Assembly: GCF_000237925.1 (NCBI RefSeq)
Contig: NC_031498.1
Location: forward strand, 5,996,152 to 6,060,151
Length of the DNA stretch: 64,000 nucleotides
Direction of reading: 5' to 3'
From: Schistosoma mansoni
Taxonomy: Eukaryota; Platyhelminthes; Trematoda; Strigeidida; Schistosomatidae
Position 1 is the first letter of the stretch. Each line of letters begins with the position of its first letter. Both the position numbers and the translations under genes were made by a program. The notes under the pieces were generated by a model. That model saw only the letters and a list, made by a program, of their open reading frames with translations, had not been told where the DNA came from and ran no database searches. This document shows, piece by piece, positions 51,741 to 63,612 of the stretch.

Positions 51741-52926
51741 TTTAACTCCGACTAAAACATCCGTCAAACGAGATTTATATCTACACCAGGGCACTACTCA
51801 CTAAATTTTGAGTGGTGCAGTGAACATCGACAGTCAAGGACGACTGATGCGAATCGATCGATGAACGATGTGGATTGTCTCACGGGTCAGCTAAAGACAG
51901 TCGTAAATTATTTTTTCTCGTTCGTCTAGCCACATGTGTACCTTGATGCTGATAATATATTATCTGCTTTTCACGTGTCGTATGGAATCGCGATGTCTGA
52001 CAAACAGGTTAGGATGGATCACGCTAGGCAACTATTGTATAGTGTAAAGCAGTTCACATACATTTGGGTTTGTTCACACTTGATTTTCTCTGTCCTATTT
52101 GATATCGAACTGAAACAGCTATAGCTTTGAAGTGAAGTTCAAAGTCATATTTTGGAAAAACAGAGTAATGTTATAACTGGATTTTATAAGAAGTGCTTTG
52201 AATTTTACGACTGCAGTTGTTTCTTCCTTATGATTAGGTTAGAAAGACTGACCAGGAGTTCAGTAAGGTGACGTTCGCTGGCAAATCAAAGCAACCATCA
52301 TCTGGGTTCAGGCAGCTGTTTATTATAAGGATCCTTTGATGGCATATAAATCCTATTTTTCCATTGTGGTACTGGCAGTAACCCTGGTATATTGTATCGG
52401 CTCACATTTTTTACGTTGTCGGCACTATTTAAAACTGACTACTGCCTGTGATTTATCCAGATTGATGGAATGGAAAAGATCGTCCCATTCTCCAAATGTT
52501 CTTTCACATAAATCCGTTGGATTTTAATGAAAAAATAGATCACTAATATGTTGCGAGATCTACAAGACTTCTTACTATAGTAAATTAATAGACCATAAGT
52601 TATGTACTTAACTGTCACTTGGAATTTTACCACCTGATACCAAGTATCTAATCTAACAAACGAATATTCAAAGTACCACATATATCAATAGTAATATCTG
52701 AATACTATGACTGTGTGCGGAACTTAATGTCAAACATTTTGATTTTGCAATGGTTGGTGAATAGTGAAGTAGTACTACGTAGTAACAGCTGTTTGTATGC
52801 TTATCAACACATTAAAGCAATTATTTTAAAAAAATTTATCATTTTAATTAACACGATGATTATTAACAATTTTGTTGACGAAATTAGTTTGTCACTGTTT
52901 TTCACTCTCAATGTCATGAATTTATT
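51741..52926. other. No gene recognised; 3' flank of the LOXHD1-like gene
   Basis: AT-rich sequence between the Gypsy fossil and the last LOXHD1-like exon. Its right end should contain that gene's 3' UTR. Confidence 0.5.
52921..52926 (-). promoter_or_regulatory. Candidate poly-A signal of the LOXHD1-like gene
   Basis: AATAAA on the minus strand begins one base after the stop codon (52927-52929). It would give a very short 3' UTR if used. Confidence 0.4.
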
Positions 52927-55900
52927 TTAATTTGAGACCAGTAATTCTTTCCATAATCTACAATCACCTTTCTTTTTTGAAATCCACTGATAACATTGGA
53001 ATAAATGAATCTGATTGTTTGTCTGGTTTGTGATTAGTACTTTATCTAAATACCAATCAGGACTAACACCTGTATTATCATGTTCTATAATAATCCGTTG
53101 AATAGATTCTGAAAAATCAAAAAGAATTGTTACTAGTGTATTAGTTTAAAGGTAAAATATAGCTCACCGAAAATTAGGAACACACTAGTTATATAAATAT
53201 TATAAAATTTGCTGATGAAATCTCAATGAACTATGTAGATTATGTAACCTTAGAATATACGGTGGGCCCTCGTACTAGTATATTTGAAATAACTTCTGAT
53301 AAACCTGTAAGCTATTGTTTATGTTTGCTCCGAAAGCTTATATAAAATTTAAAAAAGTTTCTGTCTATTAAAGAATTAAGGATAGAATCACTTTCAACTC
53401 GGTGTATCTGAGGCTAATAAATCAGAAAGAACATCTCAAATTTAAAGGACAAGCTTCTCTTTGAATTGATGACTCAATTTAGAACAAATATTGTTGATAA
53501 TTACTACTGCTAATACTATCAGTAGTAGTACTATAAATCAGTTCACTTATCCAAATGATGTTATAATATTACACTTCCCACAGTTTAAATACGATTTTTT
53601 ACAGCATTTTATAGAACGGATGAATTCAATGAAGATGGGACTTATTTATGTAGTTCTGTGGTGTGTGCTACTGGTGTTGACAGATATAAGTAGTATTTAT
53701 CACCAATCGAAAGTAAAGTACTTGGCGACAGAAGGTTAAAAAAACCGGAGAATGATTGGTGTGGAAGCGAAGAAACAATGAAGTCTAAGACGATTGATTG
53801 AAATTTTGCAAATGAAGTATTTACTATATGGTTCTCAGATTTTACTAAGACGTTCTGTAATTTCGTGTTTAAATACACTGTATTATCCTCACTTGTGTTC
53901 TCGTCCATTACAGTTAGGCTATCTGATTACAAACTATCATAATTTTACCTACCCAAATCGATAGATTCAACATAAAATTCGTCAAGTTGTTTCCTGTCAA
54001 ACAGATTATTGTTTTCTCGTTTTAAAGCAATCCGCCCAGAATTTAAGCCTGGTGTGGTACTGAACATTGTGATGAAAATATTGGCATCTGTATTTGCACA
54101 TCCTTTCGTTCCAGTATATATAGAAACTTTATACATGACAGTTTGTTTGTCTAAAATAACAATATTGGAAATTTTTCAATAGTTTGACCAATAATGTATT
54201 AATATTAATTCTAGATAAATAAAAATTTACAGAGATAAAGGGTTTAAATGTAAGCACCTTTAGTTGATCTCTGTAATATTGACAGAAAGAGCCCATAAGA
54301 ATTGTGTAACATATCTGAAATAAGTTTTCCTAAGACTACACTTTGTAATCCATAGACTGAATAGTATAGTTCAAACGTTATATTATTCATATATACAATG
54401 AAATCAAAAGTAATTCTGAAAGTAGTGAGCTTTTCGTCTGAAATAATTCAGCTCATAAAATACAAATCTGCTTATTTAATACCCCTTATATAAAGCCTTT
54501 GTTGATAAGATTATTTCAATATTTCATTGAATACAGAAATTACTTATAGTTGAAATGAATTATTCTTAGTTATTTACTTTCTATAAGTAATGCAAGTAAC
54601 ATCCCGTTGACAGTGACAATAAATAGCTCAGTAGAATGCAAATCTCAATGTTAGCATCCTTTGAAATTTGAAATCTTAAACATCCCATGACATGATAATC
54701 ACAAAATATTGTAGACAATTAATTTTAACTATATTAGTGTTTTATTCGATGCAATGTTTTGTTACAAGGCATCGTTTTCATTATATTTGAATAGTGTTTT
54801 AAGTCAGAAAAGATTGTTTACTCATTCTAGTCTTCATTTCACATCAATATTAAAGTTAAGCCTTCTAATGTGGACACAAAAATTCATTTTCGAGTGTGTA
54901 AAATATCGAATTAAAAAGGAGGATTACTTTTGTTGAATGACTGTGTCTTTACACTAGTTATACTAGAACATAAGATAAGACGTATATTTGAATGAAGCAA
55001 AAATAAAGCTTCTAACAGATCAATGCGTGTTCATATTATTATGCTATCGATGGTTATTCCTGCTTAATTCGAATTTATATACTAGAAAAATTGTACAAAA
55101 TGACTATTTAAGCTAGTTATAATAATTAACTACATGAGTTACATTAAGGTGAAATCTGAATTCAATAGATGAACAGAATAATAAAGAAAATGCACAAAAA
55201 TATCTTTTGCAAACAAAAAGACAGATTAGAATGACTTGTCTATTCCTCAAATATCAAAGTTATTAGACATTGTTCAGTGTGTTGTTTACTCGCTATTTAT
55301 ATAAGCTACATTACTCTTATATGAAAGTAGAGAATTTTCAGATGTCCAACTTGAATAATGATATTTAAAAATTTGATGAAAACCTATTGATGTAGATTTT
55401 AGTACTTTATGACCATTTACTATTACAACATTTTGGGAAATTAACAAAATTATAGTTAAATTTTGCAATGATTACATAATAAGATGATGTACTATATTAA
55501 AGAACTGCTGTTGCCACTTTATGTTCACTCACCAGCAATAGCAAGTTATGGGTAAACTACAGGCTTAACTCAGAAAATAAACTTTTCTTTTGAATAGTTT
55601 ACATTTAGGTTACAGATACTTTTAGTTTTCTCATATGATTAAATGTTATGGTTTTCAATGGTCAATTACAGAAATAGATTTACAAAGTTTAACTGGCAAA
55701 TAATTCAGTGTTATGTAATTAATTTAATAAATGACAATATTAAACCTAATACTTTTAGATTACTATCGGAAAAGGTTTTTTTGTGTGGATATTATAGTAC
55801 TTCTAGTAGTTGAGTTCATGAGTCCCACACTAGGATGGAATGGCCGTCCAATTATTCCAGTTTTTCAATAGTGGTCTAGCTTCAATTGACTTATGAACTC

Positions 55901-58900
55901 AACTTTTAGATTAATCATTCTAACTTAGTAGACCACTAATCCTAATGTTTCCTATGAAATGAAATCTGAATATTAATAAATTAGGCATTGATCTTCACAT
56001 ATGAGTTTGAGAGCTCAATAAAACATGGATAGCGAATTTGTTTATTATTAATCACAGTTTGATAGAAAAGAAAAGTACTTCACTAAAACAGGTCAAATTG
56101 TCGAGCGCATATATTTCATTGAAATATCAGAAATTTAATATACAAATAACATTGATACTTACTTTTTAGCTCATTAAATGCTTTCTTATAAGGATCTTCA
56201 ATTATTTTACTGTAATTCACTAGAACATCTTTTTTCAAATTTGAAGTTGGAGTAACACTTAACCATTGATGAATAGTAAATATATATGTCCGTTTACTTA
56301 CTGGATCTTTTATGCTTACTTTTTCACAGAACCACTTTTGTGATTGAATATCATTTGGATTTGTTTGTTTGTTAATATTTCGTTCTTGTATGCCTAGTCG
56401 AATAGTCTCAAGATCACCCAGTGGAAAGCTTGGTAATCTTAAGATATAATGATAGAGAAACAAAAGTATTTAGATGAATATTACGATTACTAATACTCGT
56501 CAACAGTAAATGCGAGGATTGTACTTCATCATGTCGTGTTTTGTAACAAAAACTAATTATTAAAGGAAAGTATTGATAAAATGGTTAGGGAAGGAGATTG
56601 CTTCTTATTAAGTAGATCGTGAAGTAGTCTTTACGAGTTGATACCTTTATTTTCAACAAATTCAATTGAATTTTATGTATTTTTATATCACGTATGATTT
56701 CACTGAGTTATTTAATTACGTGTCGTAAACGTATCATCATTATTTAAACAAATGTAAATGCACTTTTTAGTGCAAATTAAAGATTGGTCAGTTATTTGTT
56801 GCAGATAAATTTCATGAGAACAAGCATATACTTAAAACTATATTATCTTCGAAAGTCATAGCTGTCTTGAAATGGGAAATAATAATGGAAGCCGTCAGTG
56901 ATTGGTTCCTTTCACTAATTATCAATAAATATTTTATTGACTAATTGATACTTTTATATTTGAACATATAAACCTGTCTAAGGATAGAACAGTTCTTTAC
57001 GTTGTCTAGTATAATCTTATGACTAAGGGTTCTGAATACTTTTCAAGAAAAGTAGTCTGATAAACCTCCAATCTAAATAGTGTTAATTGTGTATTAAATT
57101 TTATATTCCAGTCTATATATTTAACAGTTTATTAAGGACGTCATTAATTTATGATATCCAAATAGTAATCTGTGAAAACCACCATCATATTTTCTAATGG
57201 AGTAACTTAAATAGTTGAATGTATATTGTTAATTCAAAATAGTTACTTATATATCTTTTAATAGTTGAATCATGAGTCAGTTGAAGTTTGACCAACATGG
57301 AAAACTTGAAAGCATTGGACGGCCTTTTCGTCCTAGTATGGGACTCCTCAGCAGTGCGCATCCACGATCCCGTCTCGCGAGACACGAATCCTAGACCTAT
57401 TGGTCTATTGAAATTAATGAACATTTCAAACGTGAACCTATCTGATAACAATGAGTCTTTCAATCAGAACTCCATGAATTCCATTAAGCAAATAAAAAAC
57501 TTGACAAAATAAACTTACTGAAATGTATTCATTTGATTAATTTGAAGTATTGGATTGCCAACTTGATTAACTAGTTCTAATTTCGGACTACGACCATGTT
57601 TACCTTCTAGAATGATCCAAGCATCACAAGTTGTACCCGAATCTTTTAGATTTCCAGTTTCTATTACTACTTCATATACTAAAATAAATATTAGCGGTGA
57701 AAAAAATAAATGAAGTCTAATAAAATTTAAATAGATTTATAACTATTACATATAATTAACAGCCATAAAATATATCAATAATAGGATTTTTGATTGTACA
57801 ATAGAAAATCAAATGTGTTAATAGAGAGCATTGTTAAAAGACTTTCAAATGTAGTTTATGTAGTGAACAAATAAGGTAGAAGGTATAGTTAGCACATTCA
57901 TACAAGGAATTCAAACATCTAAGTCATCGTTCAGTTCTTGCTAGTTACACGATTCAAATTAGTTATTATTGATTTTAAGATGGTACTACATAAACTTCTA
58001 GCAGAAACCAAATAAAAAGTGAAGACAGATAATACTTACTGGAAATAGGTAATGTTTCACTGGATATTGTGAGTTTACTGAAGTAATAATGTGAAAATAT
58101 TAATTCTATCGGAATAACTTAGAGGAATAATGTTCCATGTTAAATTTATTGATTTCAATCAACTTCAGAATAGATTTATGTTGTGAGCTGGCAGGATTTC
58201 TCAGCTAAAGAATTACTAGGCCATTATAAGCATAGGTTTAGATTTCCATGTTGAAATTCTAATAATGGTATAAATATTTAACCTGTTGAATAAGTTAGTG
58301 ATTACATGAACTCAGAAAATTAGTGGATAATCCGTTGAATTTGAAATGAAAGGTGATGAGTTCGAATTCTAATTTTAACATTCCTCCTAGGATAAAGGTA
58401 AATCTTATTCCAAATAAGACGGCAAATAAGTCTTGGATTCACTGCTACGATCCATCTGTTCTATAAAAACTTATTATTTTGCGACGATCTTGTTAAGTGA
58501 TTAGAAAAAAAATCATAATGATAACAAAATTCTAACTAGAGTTATATATTTATTAGTTTATAATTCATAAGCATATTTATCACCTTACATTGCAATTGTC
58601 TCTGATAATACCTGCTGAAAATTAACCACGTTTAAAAGTTAAGACTTATGCTTGAGACATATATCAACACATATCTGGTTTTTAAGATGCATAACTTTGT
58701 TCATCTTACAAGGAATAAGTACTTGAATGAAAGCAACCATATTTAGGTAAAATGAACATGAACAAACTGGTATTGAAATCGTTGAGTTTATATTCTATTG
58801 CGATTCAGAAATAGTCAGTAATAATCACAAAAAGTAGCAAAAAAATCTTGAGGATTTTAAAAATTTATGACAAATAAATAATTTAGATAGTTCCTCTTAA

Positions 58901-61737
58901 AATGATAAGCAGCAGGATGGTTGAATAATTATCTATCACTAAAAGACTATTAAGCTGTTATGTACATACACTGAATCATTATGGTAACATTTAAAAGGTG
59001 TAGAAAATAAAGTACAATTGGTCTAAAATATATTTTTCATTTTCAATTAAATATCTTTTTACTTCAGCCTGTGGAGAAGAAAAGTGTTTTTGAGAAGTGA
59101 TATAAACTGGACGACCACTAAGAAGATGAAGACACAGAACAAGTGTTTCGACTTAGTTTAGGACTCCTGAGCAGTCCTTGTTCACAAACGAAAGTGAAAA
59201 CCAACTCAGATTCTTTATATGGTGTGGTTATCATTATACCTTTAAACCTCCGAGTCAGACTTCAGTGGTCCTTACTTTTATTTCTTGAAGTAATGAGATT
59301 ATTTATTCCCGCAGTTGATAGTTGCTGCACTTTCAATAAGGTCGGACCTCACCAGTCACAGAATAAATCATCAAGTTTGTTAATAAATCACCTTAGGTAC
59401 CTTTGAATCTAATTAGAGTGATCTACACTCACCGTCATATCATGCCAGCATTTTATGCATTTAGATCTATATAACCAAAGTACAGGGATTTATCTAAAAC
59501 CCAGAAGACCACACTAACACCTTTACATAAACAAATGGCATTTATTAATTATAAACTAGTTTAAGACATTTATGTTGGTAATGTATTCACAGTATGGTCT
59601 AAGTAAATAAAAGTTATAGTGAAGATATAGGTCCGATTTGACCGCGAAACCAAATAAGATATTGGTTAGTACACGGGTCAAATTTTATCATGTAGTTGAC
59701 TGTATTTGCATGTTGAACTGTACAACTATACCAGGGACAAAATTCAAGGTCTGTAGTATTAGTAGTATAATCATTATACTTACAACTAGGTACTTATAAT
59801 TTTTTTCTTTACAGAATTCTCAAATTTACGAAATCAGGAGCCATGTGCAATTGGATTGCTATATAAAGTATTCCTAAACAATCAATTTGTTCCAAACAAT
59901 GAAGGGGTGGATGATGGGAAGATTTTAACTGTTTGCTTAATACATAATTATCTTGGTGAGGTTAGGAATAAAAAAATTAATAAATTGAAATACAGAAGTT
60001 TTATTTTGTTAAAGCTAGTGAAAAAAATATTGTGAACTAATGAAGACTGGTATGTCCTGGGTTCAAATCTTGAGAGTGCGAGATCGTGGATGCGCACTTC
60101 TGAGGAGTCCCATAATATGACAAAACGGCCGTCAGTGCTTCGAGGTTTTCCATGGTGGTCTAGCTTCAGTTGACTCACGATTTCAACTAAAAAAATAATG
60201 AAGATTATCTTAGATGTTAGCACTGTATGATGTAACTAATTGAGCATTTTAAAGGATAGTCAGAGATGAAGGAACTATAGGTATTTTGTTACGTATCTGT
60301 TGTTCTGTATTGATTTATTGCACCATAAAAAGCTTTTATTTTGACAAAATAAAATGTAGTTCAAACAAGCAGAGTGAAGACATTTTTATTCAAGTACATT
60401 TTCATCTTGTGTCTACATTGACACATATGATTTAAAACAACGAAGTAATACTCATCGAGTAGTCTCAGTATGTATTTATTATAGGATGTCACAGTGAATA
60501 TAAAATAGTATTGAGTAACTGAAAGAAATTGGATTGTCATAAACCAAGTGATTATCTGAAGAATTCAGCTAAAAGGTTGTTACATTACATAATGTTTGAA
60601 AAGAAGTAACAAAATATTTTGTTGGAAGGTCAGTCTTATGGTAGTTATGGAAGAATGAAGAGATGAATGTTGAGAATATGCAAAGTTGCAAAAGTGGACA
60701 AAATTTTTTTGAACATTGAAAAAGTTTGACTAATCAAATTTCAGCTAAAACTGACTCTTGTATCAATGGTCAAGGTAGAGAGAGTGGTTGTACAAACTTC
60801 GTTTGAATGCAAAGGTGTGGTTTACGAACAGTGATTCCAATAGTTACCGCAATATATAAAAGATGAACTTGTAAATCATGCGGTAAATTTGATGAAATCT
60901 GGTGGATAACTTTAATAGATTTACTCAGGTCAACTTGATATTCTGTTCCCACCAAGTGAGCAAGAATAGAACACCTGGTCACTCTTACCTGTCCTTCACT
61001 AAAACAAAATGAACTTGCTGAATTATACGACCTATATAACTGGCTGCGCAGATGTAGTTGAATCGATAAGTACACATTAAATATATGCTTAATTCTTTTT
61101 AAATATTCTGTAATATTGTAACCTTTCAGTTGAATTTTTGGAATGATCGCTTGGATTATGACAATCCACTTTCTATCAGTTACTCAATACTATTTTATAT
61201 TCACTATGACATCCTATAATAAATACATAGTGCGACTACTCGATGAGTATTACTTCATTGTCATATGTTAATGTAGACACGAGATGGGAATTTAATTGAA
61301 TAAAAATGTCTTCGCCTTATTTGTTTGTTTTTACTGAATGTCAGAATGAGAATTTTCACTATATAAAAAAAGCTTCTCTCACCTAATTTTCCTTCAGGAT
61401 TATCTTTTAAGTCAGATATATTCATAGAATCTGCCGTTGTTAATAATGTCTCAATAGATTCTTGATCAATAGTTCTATGACCTTTGGAATCATTCATATA
61501 AACTTCAGAACATGGAGCATCTCTCAATAGTTGTTTGTTATCGTCACTTACGGATAACCATTTGTTAAAAGCAAATTTCCAGTTACATGCTAAATTTTTT
61601 TCCCCAGGTATTAAAACTTCTTTTACTTCAAGCCATTCACAATACCAATTTGGTGATGATCCTTTATTATCATGCCATATACGACAACGGGCAAGATTAC
61701 CAAGTTTTAAAATTGATGGTATTTTAAAATGATCAAT
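52927..61737 (-). CDS. LOXHD1: LOXHD1-like PLAT-domain protein, last five exons
   Basis: LOXHD1 proteins are long chains of PLAT/LH2 beta-sandwich domains; in vertebrates the protein is needed in hair-cell stereocilia. Exons in coding order are 61737-61383, 57678-57519, 56437-56163, 54150-53953 and 53108-52927. Junction phases 1, 2, 1, 1 all fit. The first exon gives the second half of one PLAT domain (ARCRIWHDNKGSSPNWYCEW). Exons 2-3 give a second domain (YEVVIETGNLKDSGT, LPSFPLGDLETIRLGI, QKWFCEKVSIKDP, HQWLS). Exons 4-5 give the last (MYKVSIYTGTKGCANTDANI, EHDNTGVSPDWYLDKV, FQCYQWIS), ending LLVSN and TAA. Upstream exons lie past 61.7 kb or outside the window. Function in a flatworm is unknown to me. 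Confidence 0.88.
53760..53935. repeat. Interspersed repeat, copy 1 (related to 62060-62225)
   Basis: Shares blocks in order with 62060-62225: attttgcaaat, actatatggttctcagattttact, ttcgtgt..aaatacactg, and ctcgtgttctcctcact-like. The copies are diverged. Family unknown. Confidence 0.55.
54151..55769. other. LOXHD1-like intron; nothing recognised
   Basis: AT-rich intron sequence between the fourth and third last exons, without recognised features. Confidence 0.5.
55770..55915 (+). mobile_element. Rearranged family A SINE copy
   Basis: The left part (55775-55823) is the reverse complement of the family A tail. It joins at atgagtc to a plus-strand ribozyme-to-tail part (55823-55915). The ribozyme core is decayed (GGAATGG where GAAACGG is expected). 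It therefore forms an inverted repeat. Confidence 0.7.
57255..57415 (-). mobile_element. Family A hammerhead SINE, minus strand
   Basis: Includes tail, ribozyme (57313-57358) and a B-box-like region (ggattcgtgtc, minus strand). It lies in the LOXHD1-like intron next to the exon at 57519, in the sense orientation to the gene. Confidence 0.8.
57313..57358 (-). ncRNA. Hammerhead ribozyme (family A), slightly decayed
   Basis: Core CTGAGGAG is kept, and stem II is GTCC/GGAC. Stem I has one mismatch (GCACTG against CAATGC). The base after GAAA is A instead of C, which opens the second pair of stem III. Activity is doubtful. Confidence 0.65.
57700..60030. other. LOXHD1-like intron; nothing firm recognised
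   Basis: Long AT-rich intron. The matched phases of the exons at 57678 and 61383 argue against a missing exon here, though one of length divisible by three cannot be excluded. Confidence 0.5.
60040..60195 (+). mobile_element. Family A hammerhead SINE, decayed ribozyme
   Basis: B box gggttcaaatc is at ~60059-60069. The ribozyme keeps CTGAGGAG (60100-60107), but stem II does not close and GAAAC reads CAAAAC. The tail matches the other copies. It lies in the long LOXHD1-like intron. Confidence 0.78.
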
Positions 61738-62059
61738 CTGAAATGTAATAAGTAGTTTACATATTGACGTTTAACTTATTTATACAAAAAAATAAAAATA
61801 AAATCACACAGAGTTTACTGAGCTTAAGAAGAATTTAGTTATTATTTACTCAGAAATGTGCAAACAAAAGTGAAGCACACCGACACTTCAACTTTGACCT
61901 TTTTTATAGTAAGATATATATTGTGATGTGGTCTACTTATATCCACATAAGTAGTATATGGTGATAGTCAGGCATAGAATGTATTTTGGCAGAAGATCGA
62001 TAAGGAAAGAACAGGAATGAAGCGCAATCGGTATGAAAATGCATTAACAATAAAATCAG

Positions 62060-62225
62060 AGAAGACGGACTGATATTTGCAAACGGAACAGTTAAGATTG
62101 AGACAATTGATTGTTATTTTGCAAATTAACTGTTTACTGTATGGTTGTCAGATTTTACTGGGATATTTCGTGTCCAAATGCATTCCGTTGTGCCCCACTC
62201 GTGTTCTTCCTCACTACAATATTAC
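62060..62225. repeat. Interspersed repeat, copy 2 (related to 53760-53935)
   Basis: Same ordered blocks as the copy at 53.8 kb. It is flanked on the left by a purine-rich stretch (61990-62060) that may belong to the repeat. Confidence 0.5.
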
Positions 62226-62809
62226 TACAGGCTTCATTTTCTTTTATCTGACTTAATGAATTTATTTTAGTTTACCAAACTATTCTATAAGAAAAACCAT
62301 CGTATGGGTCTTATAACATTTAAATATTTGTATCTTCTGTGGAGCATAGTATAAAAGTTTTGCTTACATTAATTATCCCATTGTGTCTATACACTTTTAT
62401 CCTACTAAGTAAATTATTATCAATGATAAATTAGTATCTGTAAGTTGGATCACTACAAGTGTAATGTAAAATAGGTTATTTCTAAAATTAGATCCTGTTT
62501 AACTTAGAAAGTTCCTGAACTATTTTAAATAAGTTTTTTTCAGATGAATTATAGATAGCATTCTAGCAGCTAGGCCAGTAGGGAAATGTTACCTTCGTTG
62601 TGTTGTTTTTAAATGAAAATATTAAAATTTGTGGACAATTTACGAAAACCTGACAAAATGAGGTAAATTTATGATATTTTACTCAAACTGTTATCTTTGC
62701 TCATTTAATTCAGTTAAAGGAAATACGTAAAGTAAATATTTAATCGTTTCTTACAATTCTAGATTCTACCGTGAGATGTTGAAGTTCATTGACAGCAGAT
62801 CAAAGTGAG

Positions 62810-63101
62810 CTTATGTGGCAAGTAAAGCCTTAAGATTTATGTTCTGAATCTCGAACGCGCGTTTCATCCTATTTGGGACTCGTCAGCTGGATGTACCTGC
62901 ATCTCAGGGTTGATGTTCACTCTGAGACTCCAACCCAGTATCTTTCGCTTCAAACTCCATCGCGTTATCTTCTCAGCTATTGAGTCCTGATAGCCACTTG
63001 CTTGTGCGATGGGCTAAAGTTTGAATTCACTTAGTATTACTTGTTTGAATCTTCCCATTGATGTTCAGAAATGCAACTGGTCAGTCTCTTATTGGCATAT
63101 G
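62810..63101 (-). repeat. Sm-alpha-type hammerhead satellite/SINE unit, left of gap
   Basis: On the minus strand: a unit end (63101-63010), then a tRNA-like head (tggctatcaggactcaatag, A-box-like taacgcgatgg, B-box-like gggttggagtctc), and then the ribozyme region. This is the layout of the schistosome Sm-alpha family, which is known to carry a hammerhead. The minus-strand order continues through the gap into 63302-63480. Confidence 0.8.
62845..62892 (-). ncRNA. Hammerhead ribozyme, Sm-alpha type, decayed stem I
   Basis: Core CTGACGAG (62879-62886) and GAAAC (62861-62865) are intact, and stem III is ACGCGCGT. The 3' strand of stem I (CGAGAT) no longer pairs well with ATCCAG, so self-cleavage is probably weak or lost. 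Confidence 0.75.
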
Positions 63102-63301
63102 NNNNNNNNNNNNNNNNNNNNNNNNNNNNNNNNNNNNNNNNNNNNNNNNNNNNNNNNNNNNNNNNNNNNNNNNNNNNNNNNNNNNNNNNNNNNNNNNNNN
63201 NNNNNNNNNNNNNNNNNNNNNNNNNNNNNNNNNNNNNNNNNNNNNNNNNNNNNNNNNNNNNNNNNNNNNNNNNNNNNNNNNNNNNNNNNNNNNNNNNNNN
63301 N
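63102..63301. other. Assembly gap (200 N)
   Basis: Exactly 200 N, a usual placeholder length. The same 29 bases stand on both sides (63073-63101 and 63302-63330), so the two contig ends overlap. Confidence 0.97.
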
Positions 63302-63490
63302 GCAACTGGTCAGTCTCTTATTGGCATATGTACATACTGTGCGTATTGCCTCGATGTTACTTTAATTCACAAGCCTTATAAGCGAAGATTGATAGTGGCT
63401 AGCAGTGGAATCCAGGACGCGCGTTTGGTCTTATTTGGGACTCGTCGGCTGGATGTACCTGCATTTCAGAGTTGATGTTCACTCTGGGAC
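63302..63490 (-). repeat. Sm-alpha-type unit, right of gap
   Basis: Continuation of the same satellite on the minus strand. It holds the ribozyme at 63410-63454 and the 3' part (caagccttataagcg, gaggcaatacgcacag). Confidence 0.8.
63410..63454 (-). ncRNA. Hammerhead ribozyme, Sm-alpha type, mutated core
   Basis: Stem I pairs perfectly (ATCCAG/CTGGAT) and the GCGCGTC cleavage side is kept. However, the core reads CCGACGAG instead of CTGACGAG, and CAAAC instead of GAAAC. It should be inactive. Confidence 0.78.
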
Positions 63491-63612
63491 TAAATTAAAG
63501 CAATATCGAGGCAATACGTACGGTATGCACATATGCCAATAAGAGACTGACCAGTTGCAGTCCTAAGTACCAATGGGAAGATTCAAACAAACAGTACTAA
63601 GTGAATCTAAAA
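63491..63612 (+). repeat. Inverted Sm-alpha-type unit end
   Basis: Plus-strand copy of the unit's 3' part (aattaaagcaatatcgaggc to agtactaagtgaatc). It is inverted relative to 63302-63370 and 63020-63101, so the locus can fold into a hairpin around the ribozyme at 63410. Confidence 0.8.

Noticed and set aside
63021-63475. Long frames running across the N block
   Set aside because: They are open only because the gap is unread. The real sequence is hammerhead satellite.
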